A DNA stretch of 64,000 bases from Mycobacterium spongiae. Lineage in GTDB: Bacteria > Actinomycetota > Actinomycetes > Mycobacteriales > Mycobacteriaceae. The stretch spans positions 2,418,001-2,482,000 of the forward strand of contig NZ_CP046600.1 of the NCBI RefSeq assembly GCF_018278905.1. The letters run 5' to 3'. The notes below the pieces were generated by a model. That model did no database searches, was not told the DNA's origin, and worked only from the letters and a program-made list of their open reading frames with translations. The position numbers and the translations under genes were made by a program. This document shows, piece after piece, positions 57,065 to 64,000 of the stretch; the stretch's first letter is position 1; the number at the start of each line of letters is the position of its first letter.

Positions 57065-57682
57065 ATGACCGGCCCCACCGCTGATGCTGATGCCGCCACT
57101 CCTCGCCGGGTGTTGATCGCTGAAGACGAAGCGCTCATTCGCCTGGACCTCGCCGAGATGTTGCGGGAGGAGGGGTACGACATCGTCGGAGAGGCTGGTG
57201 ACGGCCAGGAAGCCGTCGAAATGGCTGAGCTGCACAAACCGGATCTGGTGATCATGGATGTGAAGATGCCGCGCCGCGACGGCATCGACGCTGCCTCGGA
57301 GATCGCCGGCAAACGGATCGCGCCCATCGTGATTTTGACGGCCTTCAGCCAGCGCGACCTGGTCGAACGCGCACGCGACGCCGGAGCGATGGCCTACCTG
57401 GTCAAGCCCTTCACGATCAGCGACCTGATCCCGGCCATCGAATTGGCGGTCAGCCGGTTCAGCGAGGTCACCGCGCTGGAGGGCGAAGTCGCGACGTTGT
57501 CTGACCGACTAGCGACCCGAAAACTCGTGGAACGCGCCAAAGGTGTGCTCCAGGCCAAACAGGGCATGACTGAGCCGGAAGCGTTCAAATGGATTCAGCG
57601 TGCCGCCATGGATCGGCGAACCACCATGAAACACGTGGCGGAGGTCGTCCTGGAAACCCTGGGCGCCCAGGGGGACGCCTGA
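57065..57682 (+). CDS. pdtaR: Response regulator with ANTAR RNA-binding domain, PdtaR
   Basis: The 205-residue protein (Rv1626 orthologue) has a receiver domain with acidic pocket VLIAEDEALIRLD, phospho-acceptor Asp65 in VIMDVKMPRRDG, TAFSQRD and the Lys in LVKPF. A linker helix joins it to an ANTAR domain (about 145-200: RKLVERAKGVLQAKQGMTEPEAFKWIQRAAMDRRTTM). In M. tuberculosis it is phosphorylated by PdtaS, encoded elsewhere, and antiterminates transcripts for example in nutrient and copper/NO responses. ATG 57065 gives the known length; ATG 57056 is in frame three codons earlier. Confidence 0.95.
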   Translation: MTGPTADADAATPRRVLIAEDEALIRLDLAEMLREEGYDIVGEAGDGQEAVEMAELHKPDLVIMDVKMPRRDGIDAASEIAGKRIAPIVILTAFSQRDLVERARDAGAMAYLVKPFTISDLIPAIELAVSRFSEVTALEGEVATLSDRLATRKLVERAKGVLQAKQGMTEPEAFKWIQRAAMDRRTTMKHVAEVVLETLGAQGDA

Positions 57683-57769
57683 CCGCGAGCAGACACACGG
57701 GTCGCGGGTAGTCGGCCAGCAACCCGTGTTCGTTCAACAGACTGCGATTTTGTGGCTGGTCGGCGACGG

Positions 57770-58975
57770 TCAGCGCGCCACGATCACTGACGAGCCATGC
57801 CCGAACAGGCCCTGGTTGGCGGTAACGCCTACCTTCGCGTTCTCGACTTGGCGGCCGGTGGCCTGGCCGCGCAACTGCCATGTCAATTCGCAAACCTGGG
57901 CGATCGCCTGCGCGGGGATAGCCTCGCCGAAGCACGCCAGCCCGCCGGATGGGTTGACCGGGACGGTACCGCCGATCGCGGTGGCGCCGCTGCGTAACAG
58001 GGCTTCGGCTTCGCCCCTGGCGCACAATCCGAGGTGCTCGTACCAGTCGAGTTCCAGCGCCGTGGACAGGTCATAAACCTCGGCCAGGCTCAGGTCTTCG
58101 GGCCCGATGCCTGCCTCCGCGTAAGCGGCGTCGAGGATCTGATCCTTGAACACCCGGTCCGGTGCGGGCACCACCGCGGTGGAGTCTGTCGCGATATCGG
58201 GTAGTTCCGGTAGATGCTGCGGATACTTCGGCGTGACCGTGCTGACCGCGCGCACCGAGGGCACCCCGCTCAGGGAGCCCAGGTGTTCGCGGGCGAACTT
58301 GGTGCTGGCCACGATCAGTGCCGCGGCGCCGTCGGAGGTGGCGCAGATGTCCAGCAGCCGCAACGGATCGGCCACCATCGGGCTGACGAGCACATCGTCG
58401 ACCGACGTCTCTTTGCGGAACCGGGCATTCGGGTTCTGCAAGCCATGCCGGGCGTTTTTGACCTTGACCTGGGCGAAGTCCTCCAAGGTGGCGCCGTAGA
58501 GGTCCATCCGCCGTCGCGCCAGCAGCGCAAAGTACACCGGATTGGTGGCCCCGATCAGGTGGAACCGCTGCCAATCGGGATCGTTGCGGCGCTCGCCGCC
58601 GACAGGGGCGAAGAAGCCTTTCGGGGTGGTGTCGGCCCCGATGACCAGCGCAACGTCGCAGAAACCGGCCAAGATCTGAGCCCGCGCGCTCTGCAAGGCC
58701 TGGGAACCGCTGGCGCATGCTGCGTAGCTCGAGCTCACCGGCACGCCGTTCCAGCCGAGCTTCTGGGCGAACGTAGCGCCGGCGACGAACCCTGGATACC
58801 CGTTACGGATGGTGTCCGCGCCGGCGACCAATTGGATCTGACGCCAGTCCAAACCCGCTTCAGCGAGGGCGGCGCGGGCGGCGACAACCCCATATTCGGT
58901 GAAGTCGTTACCCCACTTGCCCCATGGGTGCATGCCGGCGCCGAGAATGTAGACCGGCTCGGGTGCGCTCGTCAT
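57770..58975 (-). CDS. Thiolase-like (SCP-x/lipid-transfer type) protein
   Basis: The 401-residue thiolase-superfamily protein (Rv1627c position) has the nucleophile region SSSYAACASGSQALQSA near 81-97, and C-terminal catalytic regions NPSGGLACFGEAIPAQAIAQ and NQGLFGHGSSVIV, with a His in the late loop in place of the usual CxG motif. Members of this branch act on sterol or branched acyl-CoA side chains with a DUF35 partner. The next gene upstream is such a DUF35 protein, and the two overlap (stop and ATG within 58975-58978), so they probably form a complex. The substrate is unknown. Confidence 0.9.
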   Translation of the reverse strand: MTSAPEPVYILGAGMHPWGKWGNDFTEYGVVAARAALAEAGLDWRQIQLVAGADTIRNGYPGFVAGATFAQKLGWNGVPVSSSYAACASGSQALQSARAQILAGFCDVALVIGADTTPKGFFAPVGGERRNDPDWQRFHLIGATNPVYFALLARRRMDLYGATLEDFAQVKVKNARHGLQNPNARFRKETSVDDVLVSPMVADPLRLLDICATSDGAAALIVASTKFAREHLGSLSGVPSVRAVSTVTPKYPQHLPELPDIATDSTAVVPAPDRVFKDQILDAAYAEAGIGPEDLSLAEVYDLSTALELDWYEHLGLCARGEAEALLRSGATAIGGTVPVNPSGGLACFGEAIPAQAIAQVCELTWQLRGQATGRQVENAKVGVTANQGLFGHGSSVIVAR

Positions 58976-59454
58976 CAGCGCTGCTCCTCTTCATCGCTTC
59001 GCTCTGCATCGCCGCCTGCAGTCCTCCAGCCATAGACGATGCGCTCCACGCCGTCATCGTCGGTGAACAGCGGCAGGGTAGTCAGCTCCATCTCCATGCC
59101 AACCTTCAACTCGGCCGCCCGCGTGCCTTCGACCACCTTGCCCAGCACTATCAGCCCCTCGGTGGCCAACTCCACCGCCGCAACGGCGAATGGCTCGAAG
59201 GGGTCCGGTGCGGGATAGGGCGGCGGCGGGGCGTAGCAGTTTTCGGTGTAGCTCCACAGCTTGCCGCGCCGGGACAAAGCGACAGACTCCAATACGTCGC
59301 CGGAGCAGGCGGGATTGGGGCAATTGTTCTCACGGGGAGGGAACACGTAGGTGCCGCACAGGGGGCACTTGCTGCCGATCAGATGGGGCTTACCGGCGTC
59401 ATCAGTAGCAAACCACCCGTCAATCGCCGGTTGTTGGCTGGTGACCTCTAGCAC
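58975..59454 (-). CDS. DUF35 OB-fold/zinc-ribbon partner protein
   Basis: The 159-residue protein (Rv1628c position) has an N-terminal rubredoxin-like zinc ribbon, CPLCGTYVFPPRENNCPNPAC near 30-50 (two Cys pairs), followed by an OB fold with the Trp/Tyr-rich RRGKLWSYTENCYAP and GLIVLGKVVEG. Such proteins bind acyl-CoA for a thiolase or hydratase partner. It lies directly upstream of the thiolase-like gene with overlapping stop/start, which supports a heteromeric lipid-metabolism enzyme. Confidence 0.9.
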   Translation of the reverse strand: MLEVTSQQPAIDGWFATDDAGKPHLIGSKCPLCGTYVFPPRENNCPNPACSGDVLESVALSRRGKLWSYTENCYAPPPPYPAPDPFEPFAVAAVELATEGLIVLGKVVEGTRAAELKVGMEMELTTLPLFTDDDGVERIVYGWRTAGGDAERSDEEEQR

Positions 59455-59545
59455 TGGGCCAGCCTACCCAGCCCGGGCGCAAAACTGAAACGTGTTGCAG
59501 TTCCGTCGCCGGAGTCGGGGTGGGGTGGACGTCAGCCCGGATGCC

Positions 59546-59551
59546 TAGAGT
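59546..59551 (+). promoter_or_regulatory. Predicted -10 element of polA
   Basis: TAGAGT ends 7 nt before the GTG of polA at 59559, suggesting a leaderless message. No Shine-Dalgarno precedes the GTG. Confidence 0.5.
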
Positions 59552-59558
59552 GTGAGCC

Positions 59559-62282
59559 GTGAGTGCCGCGCAAACCACTAGCGAGGATCAAGCCAGGCCC
59601 ACATTGATGCTGCTGGACGGCAACTCCCTGGCATTTCGCGCGTTCTACGCTCTGCCTGCGGAAAACTTCAAGACTCGTGGCGGATTGACCACCAACGCGG
59701 TGTACGGCTTCACCGCCATGCTGATCAACCTGCTGCGCGACGAAGCCCCAACGCATGTCGCAGCGGCGTTCGACGTGTCTCGGCAGACCTTCCGGTCGGA
59801 GCGCTATCCGGAATACAAGGCCAACCGATCGTCGACCCCCGACGAGTTCCACGGTCAGATCGATATCACCAAAGAAGTCCTCGGTGCACTGGGCATCGAG
59901 GTGCTCGCCGAGCCGGGCTTCGAGGCCGACGACCTCATCGCAACGTTGGCCACCCAGGGCGAGAACCAGGGCTATCGGGTGCTGGTGGTCACCGGTGACC
60001 GCGATTCGCTGCAGTTGGTCAGCGACGACGTGACGGTGCTCTACCCGCGTAAAGGCGTCAGTGAACTCACTCGGTTCACTCCGGATGCCGTGGTCGAGAA
60101 GTACGGGCTTACCCCCCAGCAGTACCCGGACTATGCGGCGCTGCGGGGTGACCCCAGCGACAACCTGCCGGGCATTCCCGGGGTAGGGGAGAAGACCGCC
60201 TCCAAGTGGATTGGCCAGTACGGCTCGCTGCAATCGCTGGTCGACAACGTCGACTCCGTGCGCGGCAAGGTCGGCGACGCGCTGCGAGCCCACTTGGCCA
60301 GCGTGGTTCGCAATCGGGAGCTCACCGACCTGGTCCGCGATGTGCCGCTGGCGAAGACACCGGACGCGCTGCGGTTGCAGCCCTGGGACCGGGACCACAT
60401 CCATCGGCTCTTCGACGACCTGGAGTTCCGGGTGCTGCGCGACCGGCTCTTCGACACGCTGGCCGCCGTCGAGCCCGAGGTCGACGAGGGATTCGACGTC
60501 CGCGGTGGCGCGCTGGAGCCCGGCACGGTCGCGCCGTGGCTGGCTGAGCACGCCAGCGACGGGCGCCGTTGCGGCCTGACGGTGGTGGGTACCCATCAGC
60601 CCTACGGCGGCGACGCCACCGCCGTCGCGATCGCCGCTGCCGACGGCGAAGGCGGCTACCTCGATCCCGCTACGTTGGGCACCGACGATGACGCCGCGCT
60701 AGCGGCCTGGCTGGCCGATCCCGCCATGCCCAAAGCCCTGCACGAGGCGAAGCTGGCCATCCATGCCTTGGCGGGCCGAGGGTGGACCCTCAACGGTGTT
60801 ACCTCCGACACGGCCCTGGCGGCCTACTTGGTGCGGCCGGGACAGCGCAGCTTTGCCCTCGACGATCTCTCACTGCGCTACCTACGCCGCGAATTGCGGG
60901 CGGAAATTCCTGAACAACAACAGCTTTCACTTCTGGACGACGTTGATGGGGTGGACGAGCAAGCGGTCCAGACCGCGATACTGCGAGCCCGTGCCGTTGT
61001 CGATCTCGCCGAGGCGCTTGACACCGAGCTGGCGCGCATCGATTCCACCGCATTGCTGAGCGACATGGAGCTGCCGGTCCAACAGGTGCTGGCCACCATG
61101 GAGAACGCCGGCATCGCCGTCGACGTGCGGTTGCTGACCGAGTTGCAAAGCCAGTTCGCAGACCAGATCCGCGACGCCGCCGAGGCCGCATACGCGGTGA
61201 TCGGCCGGCAGATCAATCTGGGGTCACCCAAGCAGTTGCAGGTGGTGCTCTTCGATGACCTTTCCATGCCGAAGACCAAGCGGACCAAGACCGGCTACAC
61301 CACCGATGCCGACGCCCTGCAGACGCTCTTCGACAAGACGGGGCACCCGTTTCTCGAGCATCTGCTCGCACACCGCGACGCCACTCGGCTGAAAGTCACC
61401 GTCGACGGCTTGCTGAAATCGGTGGCCACGGACGGCCGCATTCACACGACGTTCAACCAGACCATCGCCGCGACGGGGCGTCTTTCCTCCACCGAACCCA
61501 ACCTGCAGAACATCCCGATCCGCACCGACGCTGGCCGGCAGATCCGTGACGCGTTCGTCGTCGGCGCGGGTGAGGGTGGCCGGTACAGCGAGCTGATGAC
61601 CGCCGACTACAGCCAGATCGAGATGCGGATCATGGCGCACCTATCCGGAGACGACGGCCTCATTGAAGCTTTCAACACCGGCGAGGACCTGCACTCGTTT
61701 GTCGCGTCGCGCGCGTTCGGGGTGCCGATCGACGAGGTCACCGGTGAGTTGCGCCGCCGGGTCAAGGCAATGTCGTATGGGCTGGCCTACGGCCTCAGCG
61801 CATATGGGTTGGCTTCCCAACTGAAGATCTCGACCGAGGAGGCGAAGGTCCAGATGGACCAATACTTCGCCCGGTTCGGCGGGGTGCGCGACTACCTGTT
61901 GGATGTCGTCGAGCAGGCGCGCAGGGACGGCTATACCTCCACCGTGTTGGGGCGTCGCCGCTATCTTCCCGAGCTCGATAGCAGCAATCGGCAGGTGCGC
62001 GAGGCCGCCGAGCGGGCGGCGCTCAACGCCCCGATCCAAGGCAGCGCGGCCGACATCATCAAGGTAGCGATGCTCGAGGTCGACAAAGCGCTTACAGCCG
62101 CCGGGCTGGCCTCTCGCATGCTGTTGCAGGTTCACGACGAACTCCTGTTCGAACTCGCAGACGGTGAACGGGAGCCGGTCGAAGCGCTGGTGCGCGCCAA
62201 GATGGGCGCCGCCTACCCGCTCGACGTTCCCTTAGAGGTGTCCGTGGGCTACGGTCGTAGCTGGGATGCTGCTGCGCACTAG
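59559..62282 (+). CDS. polA: DNA polymerase I PolA
   Basis: PolA fills gaps and removes RNA primers in replication and repair. The 907-residue protein has the 5'-nuclease domain (1-~310: LLDGNSLAFRAFYAL, YKANRSSTPDEF, VVTGDRDSLQL, GDPSDNLPGIPGVGEKTASKW) and a central 3'-5' exonuclease fold lacking the catalytic acids, so probably no proofreading. The polymerase domain has motif A DYSQIEMRIMAHLSGDDG, motif B RRRVKAMSYGLAYG and motif C LLQVHDELLFE. Length and architecture are typical of mycobacteria. Start is GTG 59559. Confidence 0.97.
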   Translation: MSAAQTTSEDQARPTLMLLDGNSLAFRAFYALPAENFKTRGGLTTNAVYGFTAMLINLLRDEAPTHVAAAFDVSRQTFRSERYPEYKANRSSTPDEFHGQIDITKEVLGALGIEVLAEPGFEADDLIATLATQGENQGYRVLVVTGDRDSLQLVSDDVTVLYPRKGVSELTRFTPDAVVEKYGLTPQQYPDYAALRGDPSDNLPGIPGVGEKTASKWIGQYGSLQSLVDNVDSVRGKVGDALRAHLASVVRNRELTDLVRDVPLAKTPDALRLQPWDRDHIHRLFDDLEFRVLRDRLFDTLAAVEPEVDEGFDVRGGALEPGTVAPWLAEHASDGRRCGLTVVGTHQPYGGDATAVAIAAADGEGGYLDPATLGTDDDAALAAWLADPAMPKALHEAKLAIHALAGRGWTLNGVTSDTALAAYLVRPGQRSFALDDLSLRYLRRELRAEIPEQQQLSLLDDVDGVDEQAVQTAILRARAVVDLAEALDTELARIDSTALLSDMELPVQQVLATMENAGIAVDVRLLTELQSQFADQIRDAAEAAYAVIGRQINLGSPKQLQVVLFDDLSMPKTKRTKTGYTTDADALQTLFDKTGHPFLEHLLAHRDATRLKVTVDGLLKSVATDGRIHTTFNQTIAATGRLSSTEPNLQNIPIRTDAGRQIRDAFVVGAGEGGRYSELMTADYSQIEMRIMAHLSGDDGLIEAFNTGEDLHSFVASRAFGVPIDEVTGELRRRVKAMSYGLAYGLSAYGLASQLKISTEEAKVQMDQYFARFGGVRDYLLDVVEQARRDGYTSTVLGRRRYLPELDSSNRQVREAAERAALNAPIQGSAADIIKVAMLEVDKALTAAGLASRMLLQVHDELLFELADGEREPVEALVRAKMGAAYPLDVPLEVSVGYGRSWDAAAH

Positions 62283-62458
62283 GCGGCCAGGTGCGGCCGT
62301 CGTGGCGGCGCGTCCGGGCCCGCAACGTCGCAGCTGCTTTGCCCTCGTGGCGTAGCGGCGGCGGCCGAGTTTGGCCAGCCTGTAGGCCGTCGAGTAGCCT
62401 CGATGGGTAAATCCCGTTTGTCCCTACGACCTAACCCTGTCCGGAGCAACCCAACAAT

Positions 62459-63904
62459 ATGTCGAGTCCCGCCGTCACCTCGCCGCAAGTAGCCGTCAAC
62501 GACATAGGCTCTTCCGAGGATTTTCTTGCCGCAATAGACAAAACGATCAAGTACTTCAACGATGGCGACATTGTTGAAGGCACGATCGTCAAAGTGGACC
62601 GGGACGAGGTGCTCCTCGACATCGGTTACAAGACAGAAGGGGTCATCCCCGCCCGCGAACTCTCCATCAAGCACGACGTCGACCCCAACGAGGTCGTGAC
62701 CGTGGGCGACGAGGTCGAGGCCTTGGTGCTCACCAAAGAGGACAAAGAGGGCCGCCTCATCCTCTCCAAGAAGCGTGCGCAGTACGAGCGCGCCTGGGGC
62801 ACCATCGAGACCCTCAAGGAGAAGGACGAGGCCGTCAAGGGCACGGTCATCGAGGTCGTCAAGGGCGGTCTGATCCTCGACATCGGGCTTCGCGGCTTCC
62901 TGCCCGCCTCGCTGGTCGAGATGCGGCGCGTCCGCGACCTGCAGCCGTACATCGGCAAAGAGATCGAAGCCAAAATCATTGAGCTGGACAAGAACCGCAA
63001 CAACGTCGTGTTGTCGCGGCGGGCCTGGCTGGAACAGACGCAGTCCGAGGTGCGCAGCGAGTTCCTCAACCAGCTGCAGAAAGGCAGCATCCGCAAGGGC
63101 GTGGTGTCCTCCATCGTCAACTTCGGCGCTTTCGTCGATCTCGGCGGTGTCGACGGCCTGGTGCACGTCTCCGAGCTGTCGTGGAAGCACATCGACCACC
63201 CGTCCGAGGTGGTCCAGGTTGGCGACGAGGTCACTGTCGAGGTGCTCGACGTCGATATGGACCGGGAACGGGTTTCGTTGTCACTCAAGGCGACCCAGGA
63301 AGACCCCTGGCGGCACTTCGCGCGCACCCACGCCATTGGGCAGATCGTGCCGGGCAAGGTCACCAAGCTGGTTCCGTTCGGCGCTTTCGTCCGCGTAGAG
63401 GAGGGCATCGAGGGGCTGGTGCATATCTCCGAGCTGGCCGAGCGTCACGTCGAGGTGCCCGACCAGGTGGTTGCTGTCGGCGACGATGCGATGGTCAAGG
63501 TTATCGACATCGACCTGGAACGTCGCCGAATTTCGTTGTCGCTCAAACAGGCCAACGAGGACTACACCGAGGACTTCGACCCGGCGAAGTACGGCATGGC
63601 CGACAGCTACGACGAGCAGGGCAACTACATCTTCCCCGAGGGCTTCGACCCCGAATCCAACGAGTGGCTGGAGGGATTCGACGCTCAGCGCGCCGAATGG
63701 GAAGCCCGCTACGCGGAGGCCGAGCGTCGGCACAAGATGCACACCACCCAGATGGAGAAGTTTGCCGCCGCCGAGGCGGCCGGGCATGGCGGCGGTGATT
63801 CGTCGCCGGCCAATGGTGCGCCATCGGGCAACACCGCCGGCGGGTCGCTGGCCAGCGATGCTCAGCTGGCAGCGCTGCGGGAAAAGCTCGCCGGCAGCAC
63901 ATAA
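62459..63904 (+). CDS. rpsA: 30S ribosomal protein S1 RpsA
   Basis: S1 binds mRNA on the small subunit and in mycobacteria also takes part in trans-translation. The 481-residue protein has four S1 OB repeats (about 35-105, 123-190, 209-278 and 294-364). The later repeats show GVVSSIVNFGAFVDLGGVDGLVHVSELSW and GKVTKLVPFGAFVRVEEGIEGLVHISELAE. A C-terminal acidic then Gly/Ser-rich tail (365-481) includes the segment around EFAAAEAA studied for pyrazinoic-acid binding. Actinobacterial S1 has four rather than six repeats. It lies 176 bp after polA and just before coaE. Confidence 0.97.
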   Translation: MSSPAVTSPQVAVNDIGSSEDFLAAIDKTIKYFNDGDIVEGTIVKVDRDEVLLDIGYKTEGVIPARELSIKHDVDPNEVVTVGDEVEALVLTKEDKEGRLILSKKRAQYERAWGTIETLKEKDEAVKGTVIEVVKGGLILDIGLRGFLPASLVEMRRVRDLQPYIGKEIEAKIIELDKNRNNVVLSRRAWLEQTQSEVRSEFLNQLQKGSIRKGVVSSIVNFGAFVDLGGVDGLVHVSELSWKHIDHPSEVVQVGDEVTVEVLDVDMDRERVSLSLKATQEDPWRHFARTHAIGQIVPGKVTKLVPFGAFVRVEEGIEGLVHISELAERHVEVPDQVVAVGDDAMVKVIDIDLERRRISLSLKQANEDYTEDFDPAKYGMADSYDEQGNYIFPEGFDPESNEWLEGFDAQRAEWEARYAEAERRHKMHTTQMEKFAAAEAAGHGGGDSSPANGAPSGNTAGGSLASDAQLAALREKLAGST

Positions 63905-63923
63905 TCCCGGTCGCTGTTCACGG

Positions 63924-64000
63924 ATGCTGCGTATCGGGCTGACCGGCGGCATTGGGGCCGGTAAGTCGGCGTTGTCTGCCACGTTCGCACAGTGCGGCGG
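63924..64000 (+). CDS. coaE: Dephospho-CoA kinase CoaE, 5' end only
   Basis: The first 25 codons are present: MLRIGLTGGIGAGKSALSAT with the P-loop GGIGAGKS characteristic of CoaE, the last enzyme of coenzyme A synthesis. The gene runs off the right window edge. It follows rpsA by 19 bp, the normal mycobacterial order. Confidence 0.9.
   Translation, partial: MLRIGLTGGIGAGKSALSATFAQCG

Overview
The window is high-GC DNA from a slow-growing Mycobacterium close to, but outside, the M. tuberculosis complex. Gene order follows the H37Rv stretch from about Rv1562c to Rv1631. PE_PGRS, RipD, PdtaR, PriA, NrtR-nadABC and cydABDC markers are all present. From memory, proteins such as BioF and BioA differ at many positions from the tubercle-bacillus versions, and several loci differ in content. 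The species cannot be named from this alone.

Layout. 1-6.9 kb: end of an unknown gene, then the treX-treY-treZ operon (minus strand), which makes trehalose from glycogen. 6.9-10.8 kb: a membrane acyltransferase with a periplasmic SGNH-like domain, a catalytically dead NlpC/P60 protein (RipD type) and a small membrane protein. 10.9-19.9 kb: biotin region bioA-bioF-bioD, a 2H phosphoesterase, a PE_PGRS gene, bioB, a small Cys-rich BioB partner and a DUF2567 membrane protein. In H37Rv prophage phiRv1/REP13E12 sits where this window has the PE_PGRS gene. 19.9-22.1 kb: a secretory-lipase-family protein and a chain of tiny overlapping ORFs. 22.1-26.4 kb: nrtR divergent from nadABC, with a perfect palindrome between them. 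27-33.6 kb: hisD-C-B-H-A-impA-F-I, tightly coupled. 33.6-35.9 kb: a Ser/Thr kinase with an extracellular TPM domain, where H37Rv carries chaA, then bcpB. 36-43.5 kb: trpE, a Trp-associated membrane gene, trpC, trpB, trpA and lgt, whose acidic repeat tail is very long. 43.6-48.4 kb: two small membrane proteins, pyruvate kinase, acyl-CoA thioesterase and an MprF-like membrane protein. 48.4-54.7 kb: cydA-B-D-C (minus strand), with an in-frame minisatellite at the start of cydC and two spaced palindromes upstream of cydA. 54.8-59.5 kb: HdeD-like protein, class III adenylyl cyclase, a 74-nt tRNA with a CAA anticodon, PdtaR, and a thiolase-like/DUF35 pair. 59.6-64 kb: polA, rpsA and the start of coaE.

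How it fits together. Most of the window is core biosynthesis (trehalose, biotin, NAD, His, Trp) in operons with 1-8 bp overlaps. PriA (hisA) probably also supplies the TrpF step, since no trpF lies in the trp cluster. Many transcripts look leaderless: a TANNNT -10 element lies 6-8 nt before the start codon of treX, bioA, nrtR, bcpB, the kinase, pyk, cya and polA.

The best leads are the kinase-TPM fusion, the cydA upstream palindromes, the PE_PGRS with a duplicated module in the biotin locus, the repeat-expanded tails of Lgt, CydC and RipD, and the nested small ORFs at 21.66-22.08 kb. Comparisons with H37Rv come from memory and were not computed.
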